Source: Endomicrobium proavitum (GTDB lineage: Bacteria; Elusimicrobiota; Endomicrobiia; Endomicrobiales; Endomicrobiaceae). Taken from it: DNA of 64,000 nt. The position numbers and the translations under genes are program-made. Below are positions 52,401 through 61,687 of this stretch, piece after piece. Below the pieces are notes generated by a model. The model was not told where the DNA came from. It worked only from the letters and a program-made list of their open reading frames with translations, and searched no databases. Each line of letters begins with the position of its first letter. Position 1 is the first letter of the stretch. The stretch covers positions 930,001 to 994,000 of the forward strand of contig NZ_CP009498.1 of NCBI RefSeq assembly GCF_001027545.1, in the 5' to 3' direction.

Positions 52401-55400
52401 ATTATTTTCCCGTCCGCCGTTACATTTATATCCCCGTTGGCTTCTATTTGGCTTCCTGCGCTTATTACGTCTTTTGTTGATTCTATGTTTACTTTCCCCG
52501 CTGCGCTTATTTCGTTTACTTGCGCTACTCCTATTTTGCTTGTGCTTTCATCCACGCTTTCTTCGTAGCTTGTTGATGCTTCTATTCCACGCCCGCTTAT
52601 ATCTATTTTTATGTTTGCAGGGTTGATCATATCCAACAGTCCGCCGCTCTTTTTATGATAGCTGTAGCTGTTTTCATAATCCTGCGCTGCCAATAAATTT
52701 ATTTTTCCTTCTACATTATTCCCCTTTTCATCTTTTGCTCGTTCCAATTCCCCTTGGCTGTTTATTACGTATCCGCTTATTAAATCTACATCTTCCCCAG
52801 CTTCGTATTTTCCGGATATGCTCGTTATTGCTTTTGCCGATATTAACCTTATATTTTTACCAGACAATATGCTTGTTGATTTGTTGCTTCCCGTTTCTTT
52901 TGCTTTTATATCCGTTTCTGTTCCCGTCAACTTATTTCCGCTTTCTTTTTTATTATACGCGCTTTGCGTTTCTAACGCCGTTAGTATATTTATTGCCCCT
53001 TGCTGCGCTACTACATCTATTTCCTTTGCCGCTATTTCGCTGCCTGTTATTGTTATATCTTTTGTTTCCGATTTTATTAACAACGCTCCTGCTATATTTA
53101 TACTGCTGCCGCGCTCTTTTGTTGTTTCTACATTTTTTTCTTCGCTATCTTTATTCTTAAATGCATTCCCTGCTACTATTCCCCCTACAAGTCCGCCAAA
53201 CATCGTTCCTGCTAATGCTCCTAACGCATTGAAACTTTCTTTTTCATGGTGATAATAACTTTTCTCGCTTTCTTCAAAGCTTAATATGTTTATGTTGGTT
53301 TTGGCTTCTATCCTACTATCGCCTCCTCCTTCTATGTCGCTTCCTATTATGTTTACTTCGTTTCCTGCTTTTATCTTTATTCCTTTTGCTCCGCTTATTT
53401 GGCTTGCTGCCGCTGTTGTTTTTTCATTTCTTGTTTCTTCTTTCTCATAGCTCAGTCCGAACGTGCCGTTTTCTATTTTTATTCTTTCTGCGCTTTCGTA
53501 GTTTGCTCCCGCAAGAATATTTACGTCCATTCCTGCTGTTAATTCCATTATTCCGTTCAGGCTTTCTAATGTGCTTGACAGTATATTTATGTTATTTCCC
53601 GTCAATATTTCCACATTCCCCGCTACGCTTACTACGCTTCCTACGTTCCATTCTTTGTACTCGTGCTCCCTGTGTTCTTCCCTTCTTCCCCACCCTTTGT
53701 TTTGTTTCTCTATTACTTCATACTCGCTTCTTCCCATCATGCTTAATATATCCAAACTTCCGTTAGGCAAATGCCAATACAGATTTCCTCCTACCCCTAT
53801 CATGTATCCTTTCAGTTCCATGTTCGCTTTCTCGCCTTGGATGTACATGTCCCCTCCGCTTCTTAACACCCCTAACAGCGGTCTTGTTACATCTTCGCCG
53901 AACTCGTAATGGTACTTTATGTAATATTTGTCCCTCTTTTCTATTCCTTCTAATTTTATATCACCTTCGCTTTCCAGCCTCACTTCCCCTGCTCCGTATA
54001 TGCTTAGATATTTTGCGTTTATTTTTCCGCCGCTATATATGCTTAAATTCCCTCCGCTGTATATTTGCCCGCCTTCGTTTATGTGTGTTTTTCCGTATTC
54101 TATTATATAGCTCGGTATCCCAAAAAACGCCAATTTTCTTCCGTTGTATCTGCCTCCCGTTTCCTGCTTTGTTGCCGCTCCTTCAAAATTATTTCCCGCT
54201 TTTATTTCTACTTCTTTTAACCCGCTTATTTCCCCGTCGTTGTTTGTTATGTTATTTATTGCTTCTATTGCTGTTTTCCCGCCCGCGCTTAATCTTGCGC
54301 TGTTATTTATATTATTCGCCGTTATTGTTAAATTATTTTCCGCTTCTATACCGCTCATTATTAGCTTGCCGTCTTCGCCCGCGGTTCTGACTATTGCTCC
54401 GCTAAACAGCTCTTGTTCCAAATCACCTTGCAGATTTATTTCTATTTCCCCGCCTACTATTTTCCCCAGCACGTCGCTTGTGTATATATACTTGCTCCAT
54501 ATATCGCCTGTTACTGTTCCATCCTTCATATACTCATCGCCGAAAAATCCGTTTGCCGCCCACTGATTATACGAGCTCCATCTTGATTTTAATAAATACT
54601 CAAACTTCCTTGCTCCGTTTATTAAATTATTTCCCGTTATACTTAATTTGTTTTTTCCCTCTATCGTTGCGCTTTCGTTTACTATATTCCCCGCTTCTAT
54701 TTCTACCTCGTTTGCTCCTATATAACTTCCTTTATCTTTCCCCGCGCTTTTTCCTGCGTATTCTTGCCAATACTCATACTGTATCACATGTCTCTTCCAC
54801 TGCTCTAATGTTTTGTTTACATACATCGTCCCTATCCCTTCTATCTTATCCAACCCCGCCGTTTTTATCGCCTCATTCTTTATTTCTTCCGCTTTTATCG
54901 TTAACTTGTTTTCTGCTTTTATTTCGCTGCCTATATTATTTACTTCTTTTGCTTTTTCTTGCGTTAGTCCTTCTATATTTATATTCCCGCCTTTTATTTC
55001 CCCGCTTTTCCATCCTTCGTCGTTTATCTTATTTATTAGCCCTTCTACCCCGTATATCCCGTTGTTTATTTTGTCCGCTTTTATATTAACTTCGCTCCCT
55101 TCTATTACTCCGCTTACATTATTTAATTCTTTTACCCCTATTTTTACTTCCCCCTCGCTTCCTATATATCCTGCCGATAATACGTTTTCTGCTTTGTCCG
55201 CACTTATTTCTACTTGCTCTTTGGCGTATATTTCTCCGCCTTCGTTTTTTATCTCTTTGGCTTCTATCTTTATTTTTTCTTCGCTGTTTACTTTTCCTTT
55301 TATTTCTACTTTCCCGTCCGCTTTTATTTCTATATCGCCTGCATCGCTTATTAAGTTGCTCTTTTCAGACGTCTTTACCCCAAACCCTTCTTCCGTTGCC

Positions 55401-56191
55401 ACTATCTTTATTTTATTCCCATACATACTTCCAAATCCGCTTGCTTCTACTGCGTATTTGTTTTCTGCTCTATCCCCGGCTTCTTCTCTTGTTATTTCTT
55501 CGCTTTCATTATCATATTTCCCATATCCCGCTTTTATTTCTATTTCTTTTGCTTTCAACGCTCCGCTTATTTTTGTATATCTGCTTACCAGCTTTACTGC
55601 GTCCTCATGCTCTAACCCTTCTTCCCCTATTTCTATTCTCCCAGCTTTCCCCAAATTAAAAAAAAGCCCATCGGAATTTTCTTCCGATGAGCCCGTTATC
55701 AATTTTATTTGCCCTGTATTTATAAAATTACTGCCGTTTACTGCTATCCCCCACGGGTTGGCTATTATTATATCCGCTTTTTTCCCTGCTATTTCTATCG
55801 CCCCAAAGATTGTGCTTCCTGCGTTTCCGCTTATTACTTCGTTTATTATTACTTCCGCTTCTTGCTGCGTTAAATTTACATTGCCTTCTATTTCTACGTC
55901 TTCACCGGCGCCGCCTTGTCCTTTAAATAGTTCCGGCTTTATACTGTTTTTTGAATTGTTCAATATTAAATTGTTTTCATCTACGTTAAACTTATCATAC
56001 TTATTATGCGATATTCCTTTTTCATTCGGCGCTGCTACATTCACCACCGGCGTTCTTTTCGCTCCAACTTCTTCATACCTTACGTTTGCTCCCGCTCCTG
56101 CAGATACTTCTATATTATTTGCGCTGAAGGCATAGTTCACTTGACCCGCTACTATTGCCGTTGTTATTAGCAGGCTTACTAACTTTTTCAT
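49421..56191 (-). CDS. TpsA/CdiA-like filamentous haemagglutinin exoprotein with variable C-terminus
   Basis: The product is 2256 residues. Residues 1-23 are a signal peptide. A TPS (haemagglutination activity) domain follows to about 220, with NLILNNSKNSIKPEL and ANPWGIAVNGSNFINTG (the NPNGI-type motif, about 144-160), which directs export through a TpsB partner. Many beta-helix repeats of the EIKA/NNLTIT type follow. There is a Trp/Tyr-rich non-repeat part near 460-590, FHA-2-type repeats, and a short coiled coil near 1290-1350 (AEQAVEKAASELKRIQELQ). Then comes the region shared with the orphan module (1355-1986) and a unique C-terminus (1987-2256), including YLYNGKIVSGRGLGNILFGR, faintly like the type 44 polymorphic-toxin domain. 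It begins 45 bases after proB. Confidence 0.92.
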   Translation of the reverse strand: MKKLVSLLITTAIVAGQVNYAFSANNIEVSAGAGANVRYEEVGAKRTPVVNVAAPNEKGISHNKYDKFNVDENNLILNNSKNSIKPELFKGQGGAGEDVEIEGNVNLTQQEAEVIINEVISGNAGSTIFGAIEIAGKKADIIIANPWGIAVNGSNFINTGQIKLITGSSEENSDGLFFNLGKAGRIEIGEEGLEHEDAVKLVSRYTKISGALKAKEIEIKAGYGKYDNESEEITREEAGDRAENKYAVEASGFGSMYGNKIKIVATEEGFGVKTSEKSNLISDAGDIEIKADGKVEIKGKVNSEEKIKIEAKEIKNEGGEIYAKEQVEISADKAENVLSAGYIGSEGEVKIGVKELNNVSGVIEGSEVNIKADKINNGIYGVEGLINKINDEGWKSGEIKGGNINIEGLTQEKAKEVNNIGSEIKAENKLTIKAEEIKNEAIKTAGLDKIEGIGTMYVNKTLEQWKRHVIQYEYWQEYAGKSAGKDKGSYIGANEVEIEAGNIVNESATIEGKNKLSITGNNLINGARKFEYLLKSRWSSYNQWAANGFFGDEYMKDGTVTGDIWSKYIYTSDVLGKIVGGEIEINLQGDLEQELFSGAIVRTAGEDGKLIMSGIEAENNLTITANNINNSARLSAGGKTAIEAINNITNNDGEISGLKEVEIKAGNNFEGAATKQETGGRYNGRKLAFFGIPSYIIEYGKTHINEGGQIYSGGNLSIYSGGKINAKYLSIYGAGEVRLESEGDIKLEGIEKRDKYYIKYHYEFGEDVTRPLLGVLRSGGDMYIQGEKANMELKGYMIGVGGNLYWHLPNGSLDILSMMGRSEYEVIEKQNKGWGRREEHREHEYKEWNVGSVVSVAGNVEILTGNNINILSSTLESLNGIMELTAGMDVNILAGANYESAERIKIENGTFGLSYEKEETRNEKTTAAASQISGAKGIKIKAGNEVNIIGSDIEGGGDSRIEAKTNINILSFEESEKSYYHHEKESFNALGALAGTMFGGLVGGIVAGNAFKNKDSEEKNVETTKERGSSINIAGALLIKSETKDITITGSEIAAKEIDVVAQQGAINILTALETQSAYNKKESGNKLTGTETDIKAKETGSNKSTSILSGKNIRLISAKAITSISGKYEAGEDVDLISGYVINSQGELERAKDEKGNNVEGKINLLAAQDYENSYSYHKKSGGLLDMINPANIKIDISGRGIEASTSYEESVDESTSKIGVAQVNEISAAGKVNIESTKDVISAGSQIEANGDINVTADGKIILASAQNSQSSESRHDETTVTVGVKIGNAYVDAGYAAAAVVEAEQAVEKAASELKRIQELQEQGKASQEAVDDATANVAMASLNLANATVGLAASIAGAASAASSSFGTGMYASAFANYDTMSQQSKSESILSVQGNIASNGNINFKSANDMIQEGTNAYATNGTLSYNVGNNLIIQASKDTYAQEDKSAHASAGVSVGNNSVQVSAGGGESSSKIKATTYNNSESVANNIEINVGNNATLSGANVTAKNNLDVTVGNNLTVESLQDTYYSKGNSWDANVSVGIGTKSMGSLLGGEKSNAGNNSVGAGFNTGNDYTDSAWVTEQTSLTGGSNVTINVGNKTTVTGAVINSESNNLTLTTKELEHNDIEDRNITESKGFGLSTSIGTSQSDKGKTNVAPNGSTTLTLKNTGEEKEQTTKATIGNGTIIINGEVIASESEAIHGLNRDITNTQETTKDIITGALDASATIDNRALLGFIKTEVKDKDGKVIGYTTGYQSIANDFKYLPGNAVKATAGALSTAASPLTAIYASITASKNSSENGENSAYDKTDIISVWKANQSANATGILRGGSEEAGTIVEKIKAGKATPEEIQALAKMTADGKSNLMYSEKGELIDSAGKVVLGFNDIKEHQGYVNLGNGAATNALTFALTDAEERAHNYTGNESIAKGAAKSELTYYNAVSWLTGGKTITENNSNTGGYGTLTQLSWNNTYNTSNNTLLKENTQKANQVKLEDKSYSTQTKWVGIGRYKVLGAKKDGDVNVYNEYNKIIGQTPFDDEFVKHDSTNRDLGAAIGATIFLDNILAIGDYNISLGNDKTALLDGKVEQALGESLWVIAGKSRSGREYDVKKSLGDYNGYLYNGKIVSGRGLGNILFGRNIENINLPNIGSQLLAGGYHQGSNHSDINIKEYLSLNNILDSMGETDEAAKHIKLGILEQQQKNNLEAEKKLQEQTKQKLQQQVALNAQNQKMINGILEKNNSLRLELYNINNMLFIK
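50235..52129 (-). repeat. Copy 1 of the 1.89-kb haemagglutinin duplication
   Basis: The parent copy, inside the large exoprotein (residues 1355-1986). It is nearly identical to 46058-47946. It holds a palindrome at 51081-51110 that the other copy lacks. Confidence 0.9.
51081..51110. repeat. In-frame palindrome inside the exoprotein gene
   Basis: The minus strand reads GTCATTGCGAGCGAAAGCGAAGCAATCC, an imperfect palindrome of a type found dispersed in many genomes. It encodes VIASESEAIHG. The duplicate gene copy has different, shorter sequence here (VEQTENDLQG), so the element marks an insertion or replacement after duplication. Confidence 0.75.
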
Positions 56192-56236
56192 TCGTTTCTT
56201 TTCCTTTTTATGGTTTGTTAGAATTGCGACTATCGT

Positions 56237-57325
56237 TTAAAGTATTGCCAAATTGTCTCTGTGTATTACTTCATCTTCGGTTTGGTCTATAAGTTTTTTT
56301 ATTTCTGCGGTTTTTTTGCCTTTTATTTTTTGAATTTGCGCGCTTGAATAATTTGTTAAACCTCTGGCAAATGCGCAGCCTTTATCGTTCAATATTTCAA
56401 CAGTGTTGCCGCGGTTAAAATTTCCTGAAGTTTTAACAATTCCTATAGCCAGCAAACTTTTTCCTTTTTTTACAAGAGCTTCTTCGGCTTTTTTATCTAC
56501 AAAAATATTTCCTTTGGATTTTTTCCCGAAAGCTATCCACGATTTTTTGGCTTCAAGACAGGCTCCCTTAGCCTTAAAACAAGTGCCGGCGTTTTTTCCG
56601 CCGACTATAACTTTTAACAGCTCAAGTTTTGAACCGTTTGTAATAACTGTTTCCACTCCTGATGCAGCGGCTATTTTTGCGGCTAAAACTTTTGTTTTCA
56701 TTCCGCCGGTTCCGCGGCCGCTTGCGGATTTTGACGTTGCAAAATTTTCTATTTCGCTTGTAATTTTTTCAACTTGCGAAATAATTTTGCCGCCCTTAGA
56801 GGGATGTCCGTCGTAAAGTCCGTCAACATCCGTAAAAATTATAAGTTTATCGGCTTTAACTGCAACCGCAACCAAAGCGCCCAAAGTATCGTTATCGCCG
56901 AAATTTATCTCTTCTACGGCAATGGTGTCGTTTTCATTTATAACCGGAATTATATCTTTTGAAACAAGTTCCGAAAGAGTGTTGCGGGCGTTAATATATT
57001 TTACTCTGTTGTCAAAATCATCTCTGGTAAGCAAAATTTGCGCTACGGTTTTTCCGTATTTTTTAAACGCTTTCTCGTAAGCGTCCATTACAATAGGCTG
57101 ACCCACCGCCGCAAGAGCCTGCTTTTCTCTTAAGGTTTCCGGTCTTTTTTTAATATTTAATCTTCCAAGCCCCGCGCTTATAGCGCCGGAAGAAACAAGT
57201 AAAACTTCATGCTTATTTTTTTGAAGACCCGCTATATTTTGCGCCAAGTCGGATATATACTTCTCATTTAAGAGACCGTTTTTATCCGTTAAGGTGCTGG
57301 TTCCTATTTTTATTACTATTTTCAT
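56237..57325 (-). CDS. proB: Glutamate 5-kinase
   Basis: First step of proline synthesis. The product is 362 residues. The amino-acid-kinase domain starts VIKIGTSTLTDKNG and includes LLVSSGAISAGLGRL, INENDTIAVEEINFGDNDTLGALVA and FTDVDGLYDGHP. SGRGTGGMKTKVLAA is the conserved late motif. A C-terminal PUA domain is present (about 275-362, from SKGNIFVDKKAEEAL). proA is not adjacent. It starts at the gatB stop and probably shares the gatC promoter. The next gene in the same direction is the giant exoprotein. Confidence 0.96.
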   Translation of the reverse strand: MKIVIKIGTSTLTDKNGLLNEKYISDLAQNIAGLQKNKHEVLLVSSGAISAGLGRLNIKKRPETLREKQALAAVGQPIVMDAYEKAFKKYGKTVAQILLTRDDFDNRVKYINARNTLSELVSKDIIPVINENDTIAVEEINFGDNDTLGALVAVAVKADKLIIFTDVDGLYDGHPSKGGKIISQVEKITSEIENFATSKSASGRGTGGMKTKVLAAKIAAASGVETVITNGSKLELLKVIVGGKNAGTCFKAKGACLEAKKSWIAFGKKSKGNIFVDKKAEEALVKKGKSLLAIGIVKTSGNFNRGNTVEILNDKGCAFARGLTNYSSAQIQKIKGKKTAEIKKLIDQTEDEVIHRDNLAIL

Positions 57326-58780
57326 TTATTTTTTAAGCAGCTCTAAAAGAATTTTATTTACAAGCTGCGGATTTGCCTGACCTTTAGATTTTTTCATTAC
57401 CGCTCCAACTAACGACCCCACCGCTCTTTCTTTGCCCGCTTTAAATTCCGCAACGGCTTTCGGAGTTTCGTCAATTGCTTCCTGCGCAAGTTTTATAAGC
57501 GCAGACTCGTCGGAAATTTGCACCAAACCTTTAGCTTTTACAACGTCTTCAGGTTTGGAAGAGTTTGCGTACATATCGTCAAAAACCGTTTTTGCGATTT
57601 TGCCTGAAATTGTTCCGTTTAAAATAAGTTCTATAAGTTTTGCAAGATTCTCGCTTGTTACGGGAGAGTCGCAAATATCTTTTTTCTCGGCGTTAAGTTT
57701 GCCGTTAAGCTCGGTGGAAATCCAGTTTGCAAGAGGTTTTGCCGCCGCTTTTTTATCTTTAGATGCGGCAAGCGCGGTTTCGTAATAATCCGCAATTATT
57801 CTTGTTGAAGTTAAGTAGTCCGCGTCGTAATCCGACAGCGCGTACTCTGCAATAAATCTTGTTTTTTTGGCTTTCGGAAGCTCCGGAATTTGCGCGCGGA
57901 TTTCTTCTATAAAAGAATCCGGCAAATTAAAAGGAACCAAATCCGGCTCCGGAAAATATCTGTAATCTAACGCGCCTTCTTTTGAACGCATAGATTTTGT
58001 TACGCCTTCTTCGGCTTCCCACAGACGCGTTTCCTGCGTAAGTTTTCCGCCGGAAATTAAAACTTCTTTCTGTCTTTGGGCTTCGTATGTTATTGCGGCT
58101 ACAATTCCGGAAATAGAGTTCATGTTTTTTATTTCAACTCTTGTGCCAAGCTCCGTTTGCCCGACGGGGCGAATACTTACGTTTACATCGCAGCGCATTT
58201 TTCCTTCTTCCATAGAACATTCCGACGCGCCTAAATACTGCACTATATTTTTAAGCTCCGTTAAAAACGCTTCCGCTTCCTGCGCCGAAGTAAGTTCCGG
58301 CTCGGTAACAAGTTCCATAAGACCTACGCTTGCTCTGTTTAAATCTAAAAGAGAATAATCTAATTTCCGCGCGCCTATTTCGTGCACAAGTTTGCCGGCG
58401 TCTTCTTCAAGATGTATTCTTGTAATGTTTAAAATTTTTTCTTTTCCGTCAACGGTTATTGCAATTTTACCGTGCGAACACAAAGGCGGTTCAGCCTGCG
58501 TTATTTGATAATTTTTAGGAACGTCGGGATAAAAATACTGTTTTCTTGCAAACGTGCATTGTTTATTTATTGTAAAACCCAAAGCAAGACCGGTTTTAAT
58601 TACAGCTTCAACGGCCTTTTTATTTAATATAGGTATAGCGCCGGGCTGCGACGTGCAAATTACGCACGTGTGTGAATTGGGCTCTGCGCCGAATTCCGTG
58701 GAGCATTCGCAGAAAACTTTAGATTTTGTATTAATCTGCATGTGCACTTCAAGACCGATAGTTGTTTCGTAAGCTGTCAT
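57326..58780 (-). CDS. gatB: Asp/Glu-tRNA amidotransferase subunit B
   Basis: The product is 484 residues. With GatA and GatC it converts Glu-tRNA(Gln) or Asp-tRNA(Asn) to the amide form; GatB binds the tRNA and phosphorylates. The opening [28 protein letters not shown] has the zinc Cys residues (with CVICTSQPG). [19 protein letters not shown] is the second conserved block, and the C-terminal YqeY-like tail ends in [23 protein letters not shown] lies upstream of the ATG at 58780. Confidence 0.97.
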   Translation of the reverse strand: MTAYETTIGLEVHMQINTKSKVFCECSTEFGAEPNSHTCVICTSQPGAIPILNKKAVEAVIKTGLALGFTINKQCTFARKQYFYPDVPKNYQITQAEPPLCSHGKIAITVDGKEKILNITRIHLEEDAGKLVHEIGARKLDYSLLDLNRASVGLMELVTEPELTSAQEAEAFLTELKNIVQYLGASECSMEEGKMRCDVNVSIRPVGQTELGTRVEIKNMNSISGIVAAITYEAQRQKEVLISGGKLTQETRLWEAEEGVTKSMRSKEGALDYRYFPEPDLVPFNLPDSFIEEIRAQIPELPKAKKTRFIAEYALSDYDADYLTSTRIIADYYETALAASKDKKAAAKPLANWISTELNGKLNAEKKDICDSPVTSENLAKLIELILNGTISGKIAKTVFDDMYANSSKPEDVVKAKGLVQISDESALIKLAQEAIDETPKAVAEFKAGKERAVGSLVGAVMKKSKGQANPQLVNKILLELLKK

Positions 58781-58789
58781 ATTTTTCCC

Positions 58790-60250
58790 TTATTTTATTT
58801 GAGGATATTTGTTTAAATCAAAACCTGAAATTTTTTCCCAAGCCGCGGCAAATTTAAAAAGTTGAGCGTCGCAAAGACGCGGACCCATAAAATGCACGCC
58901 CATAGGCAAACCTGTTTGCGTAAAAGCGCACGGAACCGTAATTCCCGGAAGTCCGCCGAGATTTGCGGCAATTAAAAATATATCGCACTCTTCGGGAAGT
59001 TCTTGGCCGAATTTCACGGGCATCTGCAGCGTTGCCGGAGTAAATATTACGTCGCACTTTTTATACGCGTCGGTTAACTGGTTTATTAAAAGCGTTCTTA
59101 CCTTTTGCGCCTGATGGTAACATCTGTGATAATTTTTTGCGCCTAAAACGTAAGTGCCGAAAAGTATTCTTTTTTTAACTTCGTAACCAAGCGACTCCGC
59201 TCGGGATTTTGAATATTCGTCATTTAAACTTGTGCCGTTTGGCGAACGGTATCCGTAGCGGATTCCGTCAAAAGTTGCAATGTTTGCGCTGACTTCCGCG
59301 CACATAATAACTTTATACAAAGCCGGAACGTATTTATAAGCGGGAACGTCAATTTCCACAATTTCCGCCCCTTCAAGTTTTACTCTTTCAACAGCTTCTT
59401 TAAAAGCTTTTGATATAACTTCGTCGGTTTTATACTCCGCAAGCTGTTTTGGAATTCCTATTTTTTTACCTTTAAAAATATCAGAGTCGTTTAAACCGCG
59501 CGTATAATCCGTGTTTTCGGTAGGCTCGCAAACGGGGTCTCTGTAGTCTTTACCGGCAATAACGCTTGTTAGAAGAGCAGCGTCGTAAACGTTTTTTGCA
59601 AACGCGCCGATTTGATCAAAAGACGACGCAAGCGCGCAAACGCCGTATCTGCTGATAAGTCCGTAAGAAGGTTTATATCCGACCACTCCGCAAAAACCCG
59701 CAGGCTGGCGAATAGATCCGCCGGTGTCGGAACCAAGCGCAAACGGAACCATTCCGCTTGCAACGGCAGCCGCGCTTCCGCCGGAAGAACCGCCGGGAAT
59801 GCGCGTAATATCCCAAGGGTTTGCGGTTTTTTGATACGCGGAAGTTTCGGTTGAACCGCCCATGGCAAATTCGTCCATATTTAATCTTCCTACTAAAACC
59901 GCGCCAGATTTTTTAAGTTTTTCTATTACGGTGGCGTCGTAAGGAGAGATATAATTTTGAAGATATTTTGAGGCGGAAGACATGCTTTCGCCTTGAATCA
60001 TTATGTTGTCTTTAATGCCTACCGGAACGCCTTCAAGAATTCCGCATTTTGCGCCGGATTTAGTTTTGTCGTCGGAAATTGCGGCTTGTTTTAGAGCAAA
60101 CTCTTCGCCTGTTTTTAAAAAAGCTTTTATTTTAGGCTCAGCTTCTTTAATTTGTTTATAACACGCTTTAACAACATCCGTGCTTGTAACCTCGCCGGAA
60201 CAAAGCTTTATCCGCAGCTCTTTTACAGAAGTTTTAAGAATATCGTCCAT
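58790..60250 (-). CDS. gatA: Asp/Glu-tRNA amidotransferase subunit A
   Basis: The amidase subunit that releases ammonia from glutamine. The product is 486 residues from the ATG at 60250. The Ser-cis-Ser-Lys triad is in VGIKDNIM (Lys near 75) and [17 protein letters not shown] (the two serines). [27 protein letters not shown] is the amidase signature. I place the start at 60250: GGAG lies ten bases before it, and the TTG at 60265 is the ribosome-binding site itself. It lies between corA and gatB. Confidence 0.97.
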   Translation of the reverse strand: MDDILKTSVKELRIKLCSGEVTSTDVVKACYKQIKEAEPKIKAFLKTGEEFALKQAAISDDKTKSGAKCGILEGVPVGIKDNIMIQGESMSSASKYLQNYISPYDATVIEKLKKSGAVLVGRLNMDEFAMGGSTETSAYQKTANPWDITRIPGGSSGGSAAAVASGMVPFALGSDTGGSIRQPAGFCGVVGYKPSYGLISRYGVCALASSFDQIGAFAKNVYDAALLTSVIAGKDYRDPVCEPTENTDYTRGLNDSDIFKGKKIGIPKQLAEYKTDEVISKAFKEAVERVKLEGAEIVEIDVPAYKYVPALYKVIMCAEVSANIATFDGIRYGYRSPNGTSLNDEYSKSRAESLGYEVKKRILFGTYVLGAKNYHRCYHQAQKVRTLLINQLTDAYKKCDVIFTPATLQMPVKFGQELPEECDIFLIAANLGGLPGITVPCAFTQTGLPMGVHFMGPRLCDAQLFKFAAAWEKISGFDLNKYPQIK

Positions 60251-60298
60251 TTTATATAGCTCCAAATAAATTCAAGATTCTAACATTCAAGTTTTGCG

Positions 60299-61294
60299 TT
60301 AAAACCATTTTTTCTTTTTAAAATAAATTATCATAGCCACAACTGCGGCAATTATTATTGAGACGGCAAAATACCACGAGCCGTCTTCGCCGAAAAAACT
60401 ATACTCGGGAAAGCGCACGTTCATGCCGAAATATCCGGACACAATAAGCACGGGCATCAAAAGCGTTGCTATAATTGTCAAAAATTTCATTACTACCGTA
60501 AGGCGCACCGTAACGCTTGACATGTAAACTTCAAGCAAACTGACTACCACTTGGCTTCGCATAACTATGGACTGGTTAACTCTTAAACACTGCGTGAAAA
60601 TATCGCGAAAATAAACAAGATTTTCTTTTTTCACCAAGTTGTCGGGATTTAATCTTGTAAAATACGCGTAAGCCATTTGCTGCGATTCGGCAATTTTTCT
60701 CATGGCAAAAATAACTTTTTTCGTGTTTAAAATTTCTTCCACGTTTTCAGTTTCCGGATTCTCAAGAATTTCGTCCTCAAGATCTTCCATTTTGTCGTCT
60801 ATTTTTTCAAGGGTGGACTCGTAGCTTGAAATAACTTTTCCGAAAATGTTGTATAAAAGATTTACCGCGCTTTTTAATTCCACGCCCGGACGGGCTTTTG
60901 TTTTTTCAAAAAGAGTTTCAAGAAAAAACAACTCTTCAATATGGACGGTAACTATAAAATTTTTGCCTATAAAAAGATTTAACTCGTATATGCTGTCGTC
61001 AAAATCTTCGTAATATTTCGGTTTTAACTGTATGCCGTGAAGCGCGCCGAAAACGTAATTTTCAAACTCTTCCATTTTAGGATAATACTGGGGAAAAAGG
61101 CAGTCTTCAAGAGACATCTCGTGAAACTTCATTGCGCCCGTAAGAAGCATGGTTTCGTCGCGGGTAAACTCGTGGCTTTCAAGGTGTATGTCAATCCACA
61201 TAAGCTGCGGCTTTTTTTTATAAATTTCCGCTATTTTGATTGCGTCTTCTTCAACGTAAAATTTATTTTTTACAGAATAGATTGCTTTTATCAT
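60299..61294 (-). CDS. corA: CorA-family magnesium/divalent-cation channel
   Basis: The product is 331 residues. It has a large N-terminal cytoplasmic domain, the long stalk helix ending near 245-285, and two C-terminal membrane segments separated by the short loop with the YFGMN selectivity motif (GYFGMNVRFPEY). The terminal basic residues (KKKKWF) follow the second helix. Members carry Mg2+, Co2+ or Zn2+. It lies between gatC and gatA, which is unusual; nothing else suggests a functional link. Confidence 0.95.
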   Translation of the reverse strand: MIKAIYSVKNKFYVEEDAIKIAEIYKKKPQLMWIDIHLESHEFTRDETMLLTGAMKFHEMSLEDCLFPQYYPKMEEFENYVFGALHGIQLKPKYYEDFDDSIYELNLFIGKNFIVTVHIEELFFLETLFEKTKARPGVELKSAVNLLYNIFGKVISSYESTLEKIDDKMEDLEDEILENPETENVEEILNTKKVIFAMRKIAESQQMAYAYFTRLNPDNLVKKENLVYFRDIFTQCLRVNQSIVMRSQVVVSLLEVYMSSVTVRLTVVMKFLTIIATLLMPVLIVSGYFGMNVRFPEYSFFGEDGSWYFAVSIIIAAVVAMIIYFKKKKWF

Positions 61295-61312
61295 AACAGG
61301 CTCTTTTAAACT

Positions 61313-61606
61313 TTATTGTGCGTCTATTACTTTTTTAATTTTGTAAAAATTCCCTTCTCTTTCGGGCGCGCGCTCCAACATTTTTTCTACGGTTTCCGGC
61401 GGGCACGGGCGCACAACGTCGTCCCTCCAAACGTTTCTGAGTTCCGTTACGTGCGTAGTGGGCTTAAGATTTGAAACGTCTTCCCCCTGAAGAATTTCTA
61501 TATACTCCATCATATAGTTTAAATCTTTAAGGTACTTCTCTTTTTCTTCTTCTTTAACGGCAATTCTTGCAAGAAACGCCGTTGTTTCAAGTTCTTCTTT
61601 TAACAT
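61313..61606 (-). CDS. gatC: Asp/Glu-tRNA amidotransferase subunit C
   Basis: A small linker subunit that stabilises GatA and GatB. The product is 97 residues: ETTAFLARIAVKEEEKEKYLKDLNYMMEYIEIL and the later LKPTTHVTELRNVWRDDVVRP are the family signature. AGGAGC lies six bases before the ATG. It is the first gene of the gatC-corA-gatA-gatB-proB unit and has a good promoter. Confidence 0.95.
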   Translation of the reverse strand: MLKEELETTAFLARIAVKEEEKEKYLKDLNYMMEYIEILQGEDVSNLKPTTHVTELRNVWRDDVVRPCPPETVEKMLERAPEREGNFYKIKKVIDAQ

Positions 61607-61631
61607 AATTTGCTCCTTAAAATGTTAAAAA

Positions 61632-61660
61632 ATTATACTAAAACAAGATAATTGTTTCAA
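61632..61660 (-). promoter_or_regulatory. Promoter of the gatC operon
   Basis: TTGAAA (61655-61660) and TATAAT (61632-61637) with a 17-base spacer on the minus strand. It overlaps the divergent promoter of the MltD-like gene (-10 TATAAT at 61673-61678, plus strand). Confidence 0.85.
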
Positions 61661-61672
61661 TGAAAAATTTTG

Positions 61673-61678
61673 TATAAT
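61673..61678 (+). promoter_or_regulatory. -10 box giving a leaderless start for the MltD-like gene
   Basis: TATAAT at 61673-61678 ends nine bases before the ATG at 61688. No ribosome-binding site is present. A TTGTTT-like -35 at 61652-61657 gives a 15-base spacer; it overlaps the gatC promoter. Confidence 0.5.
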
Positions 61679-61687
61679 GTTGCAATT

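Noticed and set aside
54813-56135. Long plus-strand open frames (up to 440 codons) opposite the large exoprotein gene, with more between 45368 and 55659
   Set aside because: They are antisense to a clearly coding gene, have Ser/Leu/Phe-rich low-complexity products, no ribosome-binding sites, and arise from the biased codons of the repeats.
49421-56191. Repeated DNA in the exoprotein gene as a possible CRISPR array
   Set aside because: The repeats are protein repeats of varying length, with no constant direct repeat and spacer pattern, and no cas genes are near. The Cas4-like nuclease at 7486 stands alone.
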